A stretch of 64,000 nt of DNA from Pseudomonas brassicacearum (GCF_003732265.1 NZ_MOBK01000006.1:806001-870000); one strand, 5' to 3'; positions 35,946 through 44,789 are shown, counted from the stretch's first letter. A program made the numbers and translations. Notes: generated by a model not told the origin, from the sequence alone.

Positions 35946-36311
35946 TTACGAAGCGGTGACGCGGAAGCGCCCGTTATCGGGTGCGATGAGAATGCGTTCG
36001 TAGATCAGGCTGACTGGGATGGCCCAGGCGTTGCCGGTGGCGGTGTCGATGATGACGGTGTGTGTGGACGTGCTGCTGACAATGTCCAGTCGCTGCCGGT
36101 CGCTCACCGCTGACATTTCGCTGCTGGCCAGATGCACCAACCGTTCGGCGTGCTGAGTCACGGCGTTGTAATCCGCCACGAGGTGCTGAACAGCTCGCTT
36201 GAACAGTTGCTGATCGTCTCCCAGGTGTTCGCGATGGTGACGTTCAAGGAACGCCAAAGCCGAGGCTTTGAGCATGTCTTGATACTCCGGTACGGCTGGC
36301 AGATTGTTCAT
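35946..36311 (-). CDS. Phage early hypothetical protein
   Basis: A 121-residue protein with a helical N-terminal half and a beta-rich C-terminal half (TSTHTVIIDTATGNAWAIPVSLIYERI). No signal peptide. It overlaps the start of the YmfL-like gene by 4 bp. No function recognised. Confidence 0.65.
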   Translation of the reverse strand: MNNLPAVPEYQDMLKASALAFLERHHREHLGDDQQLFKRAVQHLVADYNAVTQHAERLVHLASSEMSAVSDRQRLDIVSSTSTHTVIIDTATGNAWAIPVSLIYERILIAPDNGRFRVTAS

Positions 36312-36787
36312 TGGCCTTTCCCCGGTTTGGCGCGGTACAGGTCGATCGCTGCCAGCACTTCGGCGTGGCGTGCGGCCATGTGATGGTTGTGAGCGTTGAG
36401 GATGAATTCAGCTTCTTCTTCGTTGATCGAGCCGTCTTCCAGAGCCCGGGCGATTGCCTGGTCAACGCAGCCGCGTTTCACTGACACCTGGACCGATCGG
36501 GCATACATCTCAACGTTATCCAGCGTTTCGGGGTCGGCGACCGCCACAAACAATCCGCCGTACATCTGCGCCACATAATTCGGAAAGTGGTGGGTGCCGC
36601 TCGCTTGCTCCAAGAGGTAAACCTGAGCATCCGTCAGTGGACAGCAGCCCGCGCTTTCATAAGCGTGGTTGTCGAACTTTTTGACTTTCATTCCCAAGCA
36701 AGCGGCAGCACCTTCGCGACCACCGGGGACGCTGCGAATGATCTCGCGCATAGCGTCCTTGCGCGTCTCTAGAACGGGGCTTTTCAT
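36308..36787 (-). CDS. YmfL-like / CII-type phage regulatory protein
   Basis: A 159-residue protein that reads as the YmfL family of putative regulators: MREIIRSVPGGREGAAACLG near the start, then FDNHAYESAG and PLTDAQVYLLEQASGTHHF. The family occurs beside cro/cI in P2-like phages and probably binds DNA to control early transcription. It follows cro by about 30 bp on the same strand. Confidence 0.8.
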   Translation of the reverse strand: MKSPVLETRKDAMREIIRSVPGGREGAAACLGMKVKKFDNHAYESAGCCPLTDAQVYLLEQASGTHHFPNYVAQMYGGLFVAVADPETLDNVEMYARSVQVSVKRGCVDQAIARALEDGSINEEEAEFILNAHNHHMAARHAEVLAAIDLYRAKPGKGQ

Positions 36788-36816
36788 CTTCTACTGTTCC
36801 CTGTTGGCCAGTGCCG

Positions 36817-37029
36817 TTACTGTTCGATAACGCCGTCTTTGATGCCGAGTAGTACGGCGGCGCGATGTGCCTCCCCGCGGCGACAATGGCTCTGACCACT
36901 CAGCACCGCGTATACGGTGCTGGGATTCAGGTTGTTCAATTCAGCAAAGTTCTTCGCGGTCTGGCCGCGCTTCTCTAAGGCTTCACGCGCTTGATTGCGC
37001 GCTTGCTCGCTGGTGCTTGTGTTGGGCAT
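36817..37029 (-). CDS. Cro-like DNA-binding protein
   Basis: 70 residues from MPNTSTSEQARN. It is an HTH of Cro/cI type with GQTAKNFAELNNLNPSTVYAVLSGQ as the helix-turn-helix (about 22-46). Upstream ORF extension is on non-coding sequence. It is divergent from the cI-like repressor and presumably represses it, entering the lytic early operon first. Confidence 0.75.
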   Translation of the reverse strand: MPNTSTSEQARNQAREALEKRGQTAKNFAELNNLNPSTVYAVLSGQSHCRRGEAHRAAVLLGIKDGVIEQ

Positions 37030-37041
37030 AGTGCAATTCCT

Positions 37042-37088
37042 TGCGCTTTCGTGTGATGACAAGCGCAGGATGTGGCAAAAAACTGCCA
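37042..37088. promoter_or_regulatory. cro/cI divergent operator candidates
   Basis: Two inverted repeats lie between the divergent genes: TGCGCTT (37042-37048) / AAGCGCA (37061-37067), and TGGCA-AAAAAC-TGCCA (37073-37088). Their position over both start regions fits repressor binding. The AT-rich AATGTAAATATAAG just downstream may be the -10 region of the rightward gene. Confidence 0.5.
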
Positions 37089-37113
37089 ATGTAAATATAA
37101 GAGTGGAAAAAAT

Positions 37114-37464
37114 TTGACTCTCTCTGAAGAGATTGGCGCTCGTTTGCGGCAGCTGCGTGTCCAGGCGGGGCTTACTCAGGATCAGCTTGCCGAAAAGCTC
37201 GGATGCTCGAAACGTACCCAAGGTAACTATGAGTCTGGCGCTAGCGATCCAACAGCGTCGTACCTGAGCATGGCGGCCAGCCAGTTGGGTTTCGATGTGG
37301 GCTACATCGTCAATGGTGTCTACGCCACATTGCCTAATGACGCGCTTTCCGAAATTGAAGATCGACTCGTGAGGCAGTACAGAATCATCACGCCGTTCGA
37401 TCAGGAAGCTATTCGTCGTTTCCTGCAAGCTATGGCCGACGACGCTGCCCGTCATCGGAATTAA
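37114..37464 (+). CDS. cI-like XRE-family repressor
   Basis: 116 residues if the TTG at 37114 is used; a GTG at 37072 would add 14 residues through the operator. The HTH SEEIGARLRQLRVQAGLTQDQLAEKLGCSKRTQGNYESGASDP lies at the N-terminus. The C-terminal part is a helical dimerisation segment without an S24 peptidase domain, so induction would not rely on LexA-like self-cleavage. Confidence 0.8.
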   Translation: MTLSEEIGARLRQLRVQAGLTQDQLAEKLGCSKRTQGNYESGASDPTASYLSMAASQLGFDVGYIVNGVYATLPNDALSEIEDRLVRQYRIITPFDQEAIRRFLQAMADDAARHRN

Positions 37465-37562
37465 CTTGCTACAAAGCATGTGCAGCAATCGTCAGTCCTG
37501 TGCTCTCTACCCCGTTCCTGCCCGGATAATTGATCCAGCAATGCACTTATGGAGTAGGAAGC

Positions 37563-37766
37563 ATGTTGGATCGCACGACAATTGAACGCGACCGCGTTGG
37601 AATGACCGAAGTTGAATGGCCTGACCTGACGAAATTTGAACACCGTCTGATCGAGCTCTACCGTCGTTTGGGTGAGCTGGACCAGCAACAAGTCCGTCGC
37701 GTCGCTGAAATTCTGGTTACCAGCCCTAAAGCGTCGGCGGTTGATAGCCCCAGTCGTTGTGTCTGA
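37563..37766 (+). CDS. Small phage protein
   Basis: 67 residues from MLDRTTIERDR, with GGAGTAGGAAGC upstream. It is acidic and helical (FEHRLIELYRRLGELDQQQVRRVAEILV), possibly a coiled coil. It lies rightward of the cI-like gene by about 100 bp. The function is unknown. Confidence 0.65.
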   Translation: MLDRTTIERDRVGMTEVEWPDLTKFEHRLIELYRRLGELDQQQVRRVAEILVTSPKASAVDSPSRCV

Positions 37767-37788
37767 ATAGTCATTCGAAGTAATCGAT

Positions 37789-37809
37789 CGCCGACATTCT
37801 GAGTCGGCG
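37789..37809. terminator. Hairpin between convergent phage genes
   Basis: CGCCGAC-ATTCTGA-GTCGGCG is a perfect 7-bp stem. It lies between the stop of the small rightward gene and the stop of ogr, so it could serve both. No long T-tract. Confidence 0.5.
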
Positions 37810-37817
37810 GTTTGCGC

Positions 37818-38075
37818 CTACGCCACCGCCTGTGATCCCAATTGCTCAAACAGCTCCCGTTGTTTTGCAGTGGGCAGGTCTCTCAAACGGTCGAACAACA
37901 TTCTTTCAAATGATTGAGCCGATGGGCTCAGTGTGTGGGAAAACGTCAAATTCGCCACCCACGTGTGCCCGCACTTTGCGTCCAGGCATTGGCAATAGAG
38001 CTTTGCAAAATCCTCTGAAAGTTGTTCGCGCGAAGCAATTCGCCCTTTATGTCCGCATTTGCATACAACGCGCAT
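37818..38075 (-). CDS. ogr: Ogr/Delta-family zinc-finger late activator
   Basis: 85 residues from MRVVCKCGHKGRI. The metal-binding set is C-x-C near residues 5-7 and C-x4-C in YCQCLDAKCGHTW, followed by NLTFSHTLSPS, the hallmark of the family that activates P2-like late promoters through the RNA polymerase alpha subunit. In P2 the gene lies at the tail end; here it is beside the portal gene on the same strand. Confidence 0.85.
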   Translation of the reverse strand: MRVVCKCGHKGRIASREQLSEDFAKLYCQCLDAKCGHTWVANLTFSHTLSPSAQSFERMLFDRLRDLPTAKQRELFEQLGSQAVA

Positions 38076-38152
38076 TGTGTCCCTCCCCAGGGCAGTCAAT
38101 CGCCGTTATCTTGCCATAATATTCAGTGGCAATCTCTTGCATGTTCGCGCTA

Positions 38153-39235
38153 CTAAGTGGAAACAACTGTATCTTTTGGTGTTCTCCAGGTGAATTTCCT
38201 GTCTTCGCGTAACGAATCATTCAACTGGTTGAACAGCTGACAAATCGGTCGAATCTCGTTGCTGGTGTACACGCGATCGATCTTTTCGATGTCGCCAAAA
38301 CCCGCGTTGTTTTCCGGAATGATGCCCGCCAATGCCGGGTTCATCCGCCATGCCGCAATCACGTCGTTACGCGTGATGTTCTTGACCTTTTCCAGCTCGT
38401 CCTTGGCCTGGAAGTCACCCACCGGAATGATCTGAATCGCTTTCTCGGTACCGCCCGGGATGTTCACGAACAGCGATCGAAAGTTACCCACACCCTTGCT
38501 CGCACTGATCTGATCGCGCAGCGATACTTCGTCTTCCTCGGTCAGGTTCGGGTCGTTGGTGTAGAAGATGTAGCCTGCGTGCGCGCCATTGCTGTAGTAG
38601 CGCCGGCGAAAGAGGGTGGCGGCTTCATTGAGCAGCAGCGCCTGCATGCCGCCCAGGTACTCGGGCACGCCGTAGATGTTTTGTTCTACGTCGTAGTTCA
38701 TGACGTGCTCAACCTCGTCTTCACTGAACTCCAGCTCTTTGCCATCTTTCTGCAGCATCACAAACCCGCCGCCGACCTTCACCCGCATATTGATCGCCGG
38801 TAGGTGATCCATCTCCAGCACCTGGCCGAAGGCATTGCGGTTGCGGCGAAAATACGCCTCGCCGAACACCATAAAATCCAGCGCCGCACAGCTCATGGCT
38901 TTGATCGAGCAGCCTTTGGACGATACGAACTCACGCAGCAACAGGTTGCGTTTGAATCCCGGGATGGCGCCGTGGTGCGCGTTGGCGCGTAGCAGTTTCG
39001 CCAGGCCTTGGCGTGACACCGGCGGCGTGTAGGTTCGCCCGTCGTGGGTGGCGAACACGCCCAGGTAATGACCGATGTTTTCGGACAGTACCTGTTCCGG
39101 CGCACCGAATGAAAACGCCCGCATCGGACCGGTTGCCGGTGGTTGCTGCTGATTTTTTGCTGGTTTGCCCATGGGTGCTTGATCCGCTGAAGGTGTAGCG
39201 GCTGCGCCGCTGTTTGTTGGTGTTGAGGGGTTCAT
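38153..39235 (-). CDS. Q: Phage portal protein (P2 gpQ / PBSX type)
   Basis: A 360-residue portal from MNPSTPTNSGAA. The first 45 residues are low-complexity; the family core begins at AFSFGAPEQVLSENIGHYLG. It would form the dodecameric head vertex. Other conserved parts include NRNAFGQVLEMDHLPA and DVIAAWRMNPALAGIIPENNAG. Its first 305 bp overlap the 3' end of the terminase ORF in another frame. It is transcribed leftward, away from the scaffold gene, as in P2. Confidence 0.9.
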   Translation of the reverse strand: MNPSTPTNSGAAATPSADQAPMGKPAKNQQQPPATGPMRAFSFGAPEQVLSENIGHYLGVFATHDGRTYTPPVSRQGLAKLLRANAHHGAIPGFKRNLLLREFVSSKGCSIKAMSCAALDFMVFGEAYFRRNRNAFGQVLEMDHLPAINMRVKVGGGFVMLQKDGKELEFSEDEVEHVMNYDVEQNIYGVPEYLGGMQALLLNEAATLFRRRYYSNGAHAGYIFYTNDPNLTEEDEVSLRDQISASKGVGNFRSLFVNIPGGTEKAIQIIPVGDFQAKDELEKVKNITRNDVIAAWRMNPALAGIIPENNAGFGDIEKIDRVYTSNEIRPICQLFNQLNDSLREDRKFTWRTPKDTVVST

Positions 39236-40994
39236 GGGCGAGGGCGTGCATGATCGCCCAGGCAATGTCGGCGTGGCCGGAGGCGTCGGTGCGCGATGCG
39301 CTGTAGGTCACTTGACCGCCGCCGGTGGTGCCGCGCTTGATAGTCAGGAAGGCCTGAGCGATATCGTTCCAGCCGGCGTCCCACTCGATGCGGCTGCCTT
39401 GGATCGTGTCCTGCGCCTTGAGCACCAGGGTGTTTTTGGTCTCAAGGCTGTAGTGGATCGAGGTCGCACGCGGGTAGAAGTCGCGCACCAGGTCGAACAC
39501 GCCGTACCCGATGCCGGTGGTGTCGATGCCGATGTGCTGCACGTTGAAGCGCTCGGTGAGTTTCTTGACCTGCTCGGCCTGGTACTTGAACGACTGCCCA
39601 CGCCAGCTGTACTTTTCCAGAATCCGGAACTTGCCGCCGTTCTCGAGCGGCGGGGCAATGACCACGCAACTGGCATCGTCGCGGGTGCGGCTCGGGTCGT
39701 AGCCGATCCAGACCGGGCTGTTGCCGAACGGACGCGGGTCGTCGGGATCGTAGTCGGTCCACAACGACTGGTCGGAGTAGCAGCGTTCCAGGTCGGCCAG
39801 GGAAAAGGCACTTTGTGTGCTGTCGATGAACTTGCACATGAACAGCTGCTGAAATTTGTCCTCGTCGTACTCCAGCTGCAGCTGCTCGAGGTCGAACAGG
39901 TCACAGCCGCCGGTGATGGCGTCGAGGATCGTAATGACCTTGCGCCATTGCCCGTCCGGACACAGCGAACCCGCCGCTGCTTGCGCTTCACTGGGCCACG
40001 GATCCTTGGCGTTCTTGCGTTTGCTGTTGCGGAATTTCTCACCGGTCCAGAACGGATAGGCCTGGTGCGACACGGCGCTGGGCGTTGAAAAGTAGGTCTT
40101 GCGCCATTTTTTGTGCGTGGCCATGGCACTGGCAACGGTGTTCAGTTTTTCGAAGTCGCGAATCCAGAAATATTCGTCAACGTAGACGTGGCCATGGTGA
40201 CCCTGGGCGGTGCTGCTGTTGGTGCTGAGAAACCGCAACTCGGCCCATGGCTTGCCGTCTTTGCTCAAGACGATCGGGTTGCCGGTCAGCTCCAGGCCGA
40301 ACCACTCCTGGGCAAACGACACGATGTAGCTACGGAAAATCTCGGACTGGGCGCGGCTGGCCGACAGAAAAATCTGGTTGTCGCCGGTCAGTACTGCGTC
40401 CATGAACGCTTCGCCGGCGAAGTAGTAGGTCAGGCCCACCTGGCGACTTTTGAGGATGTTGCGGATCCGACTCGTCAGCGGATTCTGTTTGGCGGCAAAC
40501 AGCTCCTTTTGGTAGCCGTACATTTTGCTGATGAACTTGTCGAGAAAGTCGACTTCGGTCAGTTCGCCGACTTCGTTTTTAGCCTTCTTCTCGCGCTTCT
40601 TGCCGCCCTTGTCGTGGCGATCGCCTCGCTCTCGGCGCTCACTGCGTTGTCCTTCACGGCGCTGGCCATCGTCCGCCGGCGGATCACCGATCGGCGCGGG
40701 TACCGGTTTTATGGATTGCTTCAATAGCCGATCACGAATGGTGGTCAGCCGGTCGAGTTCGTCCAGGTCGCCTTTGGTTAGCGACGTAGCTTTATCCAGG
40801 AGGAGGGTGATGCGGCGTCCGACGGCGGTCAGCGGTTCTTCATCCGACAGCATGTCGTCCCACTCACCCTGGCGGATCCAGTAGTAAATGATCCGGATGT
40901 TGGGCAAGGACAATTGCGCCTGAATTTCACGCGGCTTGCAGCGGCGCAAATAAAGGCGTTTGGCGGCTTCTTTTAGTTCGGGGGCGTAGGGCAT
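38931..40994 (-). CDS. P: Terminase large (ATPase) subunit, P2 gpP type
   Basis: A 687-residue ORF. The N-terminal HTH (ELKEAAKRLYLRRCKPREIQAQL) is followed by a charged linker rich in Arg/Lys/Asp (about 108-140). The ATPase region has NILKSRQVGLTYYFAGEA and Walker-B-like HVYVDEYFWI, and the nuclease region contains WIGYDPSRTRDDA and IGIDTTGIGY. The family is usually about 590 residues. The final ~100 residues here, after RRSRYTF, overlap the portal gene and look like shifted portal sequence rather than protein, so the natural stop may be lost. Confidence 0.85.
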   Translation of the reverse strand: MPYAPELKEAAKRLYLRRCKPREIQAQLSLPNIRIIYYWIRQGEWDDMLSDEEPLTAVGRRITLLLDKATSLTKGDLDELDRLTTIRDRLLKQSIKPVPAPIGDPPADDGQRREGQRSERRERGDRHDKGGKKREKKAKNEVGELTEVDFLDKFISKMYGYQKELFAAKQNPLTSRIRNILKSRQVGLTYYFAGEAFMDAVLTGDNQIFLSASRAQSEIFRSYIVSFAQEWFGLELTGNPIVLSKDGKPWAELRFLSTNSSTAQGHHGHVYVDEYFWIRDFEKLNTVASAMATHKKWRKTYFSTPSAVSHQAYPFWTGEKFRNSKRKNAKDPWPSEAQAAAGSLCPDGQWRKVITILDAITGGCDLFDLEQLQLEYDEDKFQQLFMCKFIDSTQSAFSLADLERCYSDQSLWTDYDPDDPRPFGNSPVWIGYDPSRTRDDASCVVIAPPLENGGKFRILEKYSWRGQSFKYQAEQVKKLTERFNVQHIGIDTTGIGYGVFDLVRDFYPRATSIHYSLETKNTLVLKAQDTIQGSRIEWDAGWNDIAQAFLTIKRGTTGGGQVTYSASRTDASGHADIAWAIMHALAHEPLNTNKQRRSRYTFSGSSTHGQTSKKSAATTGNRSDAGVFIRCAGTGTVRKHRSLPGRVRHPRRANLHAAGVTPRPGETATRQRAPRRHPGIQTQPVAA

Positions 40995-41048
40995 GGCTGC
41001 AGTCTATGCGGCGAAAACGCGGGAAACGCGGGGTTAAAATCCGTGTTC

Positions 41049-41071
41049 GTCCTATATCAGCGAAATAGGAC
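41049..41071. promoter_or_regulatory. Inverted repeat in the P-O divergent promoter region
   Basis: GTCCTAT (41049-41055) and ATAGGAC (41065-41071) are perfectly complementary, 9 bp apart. They lie midway between the terminase and scaffold starts, where P2-like phages place Ogr-activated late promoters. Activator binding is inferred. Confidence 0.45.
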
Positions 41072-41156
41072 TAGAGCAAAAGTGAACCGTTTGTTTGGTG
41101 CTCGGCCGGTGCCTATCGTGGCGGCTCAAGTCACCGATTGAGCGCAGTTATCGCCC

Positions 41157-42059
41157 ATGCCCCGTTCCCTTGTTTCGTTCTGGAAACGTGTCGCCACCAG
41201 CGGCACTACCGCTGACGGTCGTGAAATCCTTCCCCAGGAACTGCGCGATATCGCTGAGACCTACAACCCAGCCAAATACACGGCCGTGATCTGGTGCGAG
41301 CACGATCGCTGGTTCGGGTCCCACGGGACTGTCTTTGCGGTGCGTCTGGTTGAAGACGCCGAAGGCCTGGAGCCCGGCCAAGTCGCGCTGGAAGCTCAGC
41401 TCAAGCCCAACGACAAGCTGCTGTGCCTCAACGACCAGGGCGAAAAGCTGTTCACCAGTATTGAAATCACCCCGAACTTCGCAAACAGCGGCAAAGCCTA
41501 CCTGTCCGGCCTTGCCGTGACCGACTCGCCGGCCAGCCTGGGCACCCAGGAACTCTACTTTTCCCGCAAGACCGGCGAGCCCGTGCATTACGCCGCCTCT
41601 GTTCCTCTCGGCGTGTTGGGTGATGAGGAGCCCAAGGGCGAGATCGGCAAGTTGAACGGCCTGCTGAACCGCCTGTTCAGCCGCTTCGCTGTTGAAGACA
41701 CGGCCACCGAAACGACCACTCCCACCGAGAGCAAACCCCCAATGGATGAAGCTACAGCCAAGGCGTTGAAGGCCTTGATCGAACAACTCGGCCTTGTCGT
41801 CACTGGCCTCGCCGCTGTGATCGAGCCCGTGACTGTTGAAGTCGTTGACCCGGTGGTTGCCGAAGTCGATGACGTCAAGACAGCCGTTGAAACCATCGTC
41901 GCAGAAGCCGAAGCGGATCGTGAATTCGCCAAGCAGGGCAGCGACAGCAAGCGTCTTGATCGCATCGAAGCGCTGCTGGAAAAAGCCTTCAACACCACCA
42001 CCGGTCTGCCGCTGCCGAAAACCACCGGTTCCACCGACACTAAAAAGCGGGTGCTGTGA
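41157..42059 (+). CDS. O: Capsid scaffolding protein (P2 gpO type)
   Basis: A 300-residue GPO-family scaffold-protease. The N-terminal protease region contains SFWKRVATSGTTADGREI, NPAKYTAVIWCEHDRW and TDSPASLGTQEL. A long acidic helical C-terminal scaffold follows (about 180-290). It directs assembly of the capsid and cleaves it during maturation. It begins the rightward late operon. The major capsid gene starts 2 bp after the stop. Confidence 0.92.
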   Translation: MPRSLVSFWKRVATSGTTADGREILPQELRDIAETYNPAKYTAVIWCEHDRWFGSHGTVFAVRLVEDAEGLEPGQVALEAQLKPNDKLLCLNDQGEKLFTSIEITPNFANSGKAYLSGLAVTDSPASLGTQELYFSRKTGEPVHYAASVPLGVLGDEEPKGEIGKLNGLLNRLFSRFAVEDTATETTTPTESKPPMDEATAKALKALIEQLGLVVTGLAAVIEPVTVEVVDPVVAEVDDVKTAVETIVAEAEADREFAKQGSDSKRLDRIEALLEKAFNTTTGLPLPKTTGSTDTKKRVL

Positions 42060-42060
42060 C

Positions 42061-43077
42061 ATGAGTCAGCAATCTTTGAGCAATCGTGCTCTGAAGCAAT
42101 ACGCCGTGCTGCGTGAAGCGATCGCCGAGACCTACAGTGTCGACGTCTCTCGCCAGTTCAATGTCGAGCCGAGCATTGCGCAGGAACTGAACGACAAGAT
42201 CACCGAGCGTGCGGATTTCCTCGAGCGCATCAACGTGGTGCCGGTGACGGAGATCAAGGGCGAAAAGGTCATGTTTGGCGTGAATGGTCCCGTGACCAGC
42301 CGCACCAACACCAAGACCACCGACCGTGAAGCGAAAGACGTTTCCGATCTGAACGGCCTGGGCTACGAACTGTTTCACACTGAGTCGGATGTCGGCCTGC
42401 CGTTCGCCAAAATCGACAGCTGGGCGAAGTTTCCGGACTTTGCCGATCGTTACTCGGCGGCCGTGCAGAAACAGATCGCCCTGGATCGCATCATGATCGG
42501 CTGGCACGGTTTGACCGCTGCCATCCAGACCAATCTGGCCACCAGCCCAATGCTGCAGGACGTGAACAAGGGTTGGCTGCAATTGGCCCGTGAGCAGATT
42601 CCTGAGCAGGTGCTTCACGAAGGTAAAACGGCTGGGAAAATCACCCTCGGCACCGGCGGCGATTACGAAAACCTCGACGCCCTGGTGCATGACACCAAGC
42701 AGATGATCGACTCTGTGTTTCGTGACGGCGGCGACCTAATCGCCATCGTCGGCAGTGATCTGTTGGCCAGTGATAAGGCCAAGCTGTATTCGAACCAGGC
42801 TGGCAAACCCACCGAGAAAGAACGCATTGAAAGCGCCCAGGTCATCGCGACCTATGGCGGTCTGCCGACCTTCACCGTGCCTCACTTCCCGGTTAACGCC
42901 GTGGTCGTCACCAGTTGGGACAACCTGTCGATCTACTTCCAGGACAGCAGCTGGCGCCGTCACCTGATCGAGAACCCGAAGCGCTCCCGCGTCGAGGATT
43001 ACAACGGCCGCAACGAAGGCTACGTGATCGAGCAGCTGGAAAAATTCGCCGCTGCTGAAAACGTGGAGTTGATCTGA
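42061..43077 (+). CDS. N: Major capsid protein (P2 gpN type)
   Basis: A 338-residue P2-family capsid subunit from MSQQSLSNRALK. Family phrases include SVDVSRQFNVEPSIAQEL near the start (scaffold-cleavage region) and GYELFHTESDVGLPF. The C-terminal RSRVEDYNGRNEGYVIEQ is conserved. The in-frame upstream extension belongs to the scaffold gene's other frame. Its stop overlaps the gpM start. Confidence 0.93.
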   Translation: MSQQSLSNRALKQYAVLREAIAETYSVDVSRQFNVEPSIAQELNDKITERADFLERINVVPVTEIKGEKVMFGVNGPVTSRTNTKTTDREAKDVSDLNGLGYELFHTESDVGLPFAKIDSWAKFPDFADRYSAAVQKQIALDRIMIGWHGLTAAIQTNLATSPMLQDVNKGWLQLAREQIPEQVLHEGKTAGKITLGTGGDYENLDALVHDTKQMIDSVFRDGGDLIAIVGSDLLASDKAKLYSNQAGKPTEKERIESAQVIATYGGLPTFTVPHFPVNAVVVTSWDNLSIYFQDSSWRRHLIENPKRSRVEDYNGRNEGYVIEQLEKFAAAENVELI

Positions 43078-43790
43078 TGAGCCTGGCACTGGCGCACAAA
43101 CGCCGCATTCAGGCCGAAGGTCCCGTCGCTGAAGGTGCCAGTGCCGCAGCGGTGGTGTATTCCGCTGCCACGGCGCTGGCCAGTCCAGCCAACGCCAAAA
43201 AACACCTGAAGCTGATGGAAGACGCATTGGCGCAGGACCTCGAGCGACTGAGCGCGATCAACAGCCGTGAACTGCGCCAACAGCTCAAGCGTGATGATCT
43301 GCTGCCCAAATACCTGGACTACGTGCAGCGCTACCGCGATTCCGGATTGAATTTCCCGAACTCGGTGGTGATGCAGGTTCTGGTCTGGCTGTTTGACACC
43401 GAGCAGTTCGAAGCGGGTCTGGACTTGGCGACTTTCGCCATGGAGCAGAACCAGCCGATGCCTGAGCGCTTCAAGCGCGACGTGCCGACCTTTGTCGCCG
43501 ATGCGGTGATCGAGTGGGCCGAGGCCGAGCAAAAAGCCGGTCGCAGTCCTGAGCCGTACGTGTCCGACCTGCTGCCGCTTGTCGATGATGAATGGCAGCT
43601 CACCGAACAGATCCCGGCCAAGTACCACAAATTGCTTGGGATCCGCGCTCTGGACGCACGGGAGTGGACGAAGGCCATCGCCCACTTTGAACGCGCCACC
43701 GAGCTGCACGCCGCTGTTGGTGTAGGCACCCGCCTGGAAGGCGCTCGCAAGGCCTTGGCCAAACAACTGGCTGTGACAGCCGCCGAATAA
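43077..43790 (+). CDS. M: Terminase small subunit/endonuclease (P2 gpM type)
   Basis: A 237-residue protein of the GPM family that recognises and cuts cos with the large subunit. It starts MSLALAHKRRIQAEG and has the family phrase NSVVMQVLVWLFDTEQFEAGL. It overlaps the capsid stop by one base, implying coupled translation. Confidence 0.9.
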   Translation: MSLALAHKRRIQAEGPVAEGASAAAVVYSAATALASPANAKKHLKLMEDALAQDLERLSAINSRELRQQLKRDDLLPKYLDYVQRYRDSGLNFPNSVVMQVLVWLFDTEQFEAGLDLATFAMEQNQPMPERFKRDVPTFVADAVIEWAEAEQKAGRSPEPYVSDLLPLVDDEWQLTEQIPAKYHKLLGIRALDAREWTKAIAHFERATELHAAVGVGTRLEGARKALAKQLAVTAAE

Positions 43791-43887
43791 CCGACTACCC
43801 CCCCGGCGAGAAACTGTGGATGTGAGCCAACCATTTATGGCCTGACCCACTGAAACAGTTTTCCCGCCCCTATTCGAGTGCCCAGCA

Positions 43888-44349
43888 ATGAGCTTTTCCG
43901 GGAAACCCACGACCTTTGTGGAACAGGCAATCGAGAACGACGGCTTCTGGCCGAACCTCTCCGTGGCCGAGTTTCAGAAGGGTTACCGCCTGCCGGCGGA
44001 GTACCTGGTGGACATGCTGGTCACTGACCTGACCACGGCGATGATCGAGGTCAATCGCGATCTGGCCAAGCGCAAAAGCGAATGGCAGAACGTGGGCGTC
44101 ACCACCGTGGAATCTGCGGACTCCACGGTGCTGCCCGAGCGCACATTTCAAGCAGCGACGTACAAGCGCGCCGTTTACTGCCGCGCCAAGGCCAGCCTGC
44201 TGACCCAATTCGCTACCGTCACCCGCCGTGAAAGTGCAGAAAACATCGGCAAAGAACTGCCCGAGCGTGGCGAAGCCTTTTTGGAGTTCAGCCAGCAGGC
44301 CGTCCGCTCGCTGCAGGGCCGTGGCCGCATTACGGCGGTGTTGCTGTGA
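43888..44349 (+). CDS. L: Head completion/stabilisation protein (gpL type)
   Basis: A 153-residue GPL-family protein. It has the family phrases IENDGFWPNLSVAEFQKGYR and VYCRAKASLLTQFATVTRRE. It completes the filled head before tail joining. It overlaps the next gene by 4 bp. Confidence 0.88.
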   Translation: MSFSGKPTTFVEQAIENDGFWPNLSVAEFQKGYRLPAEYLVDMLVTDLTTAMIEVNRDLAKRKSEWQNVGVTTVESADSTVLPERTFQAATYKRAVYCRAKASLLTQFATVTRRESAENIGKELPERGEAFLEFSQQAVRSLQGRGRITAVLL

Positions 44350-44789
44350 TCAAACTCCGTGCCCTGACCACCTACCTGATCGAGCGCCGGCTTGTGGAGC
44401 CGGAACAGCTCGACAGCTGGACCGACCAGGTGAACCTGGAGCTGATCTGGAAACCTGACCTCGACGGCCTGCGCATGGGTGACATGCGCTACAGCGCCAC
44501 GATCGCGCTCGAGCGTTTCGCTGATCACCCGGGGCGCTTGATGGCGTTGGTGGGCAGCTGGCTCGAGGGCAGCGACCAGGACCGCGACGACCTGCCGGCG
44601 GCGAAGTTCGACATCACCATGCTCGACAACGATCTGGCCGACGTCGACATCACTCTGGAATTCAACGAACCGCAATACCTGGCCGAGGATCCTGCCGGCG
44701 AGATCGAGGCCTTCGGCAAGACCTGGGCGTTTGTCCCGTTCGACCTGTGGATTGCCGAACACGGTGAGGTAGGCAGTCGTGGGGCGTAG
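44346..44789 (+). CDS. R: Tail completion protein (gpR type)
   Basis: A 147-residue GPR-like protein: basic LRALTTYLIERRLVEPEQLDS start, then GMRYSATIALERFADHPGRLMALV-like central part. Needed for tail completion in P2. It overlaps gpL by 4 bp and the next gene by 11 bp. Confidence 0.8.
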   Translation: MIKLRALTTYLIERRLVEPEQLDSWTDQVNLELIWKPDLDGLRMGDMRYSATIALERFADHPGRLMALVGSWLEGSDQDRDDLPAAKFDITMLDNDLADVDITLEFNEPQYLAEDPAGEIEAFGKTWAFVPFDLWIAEHGEVGSRGA

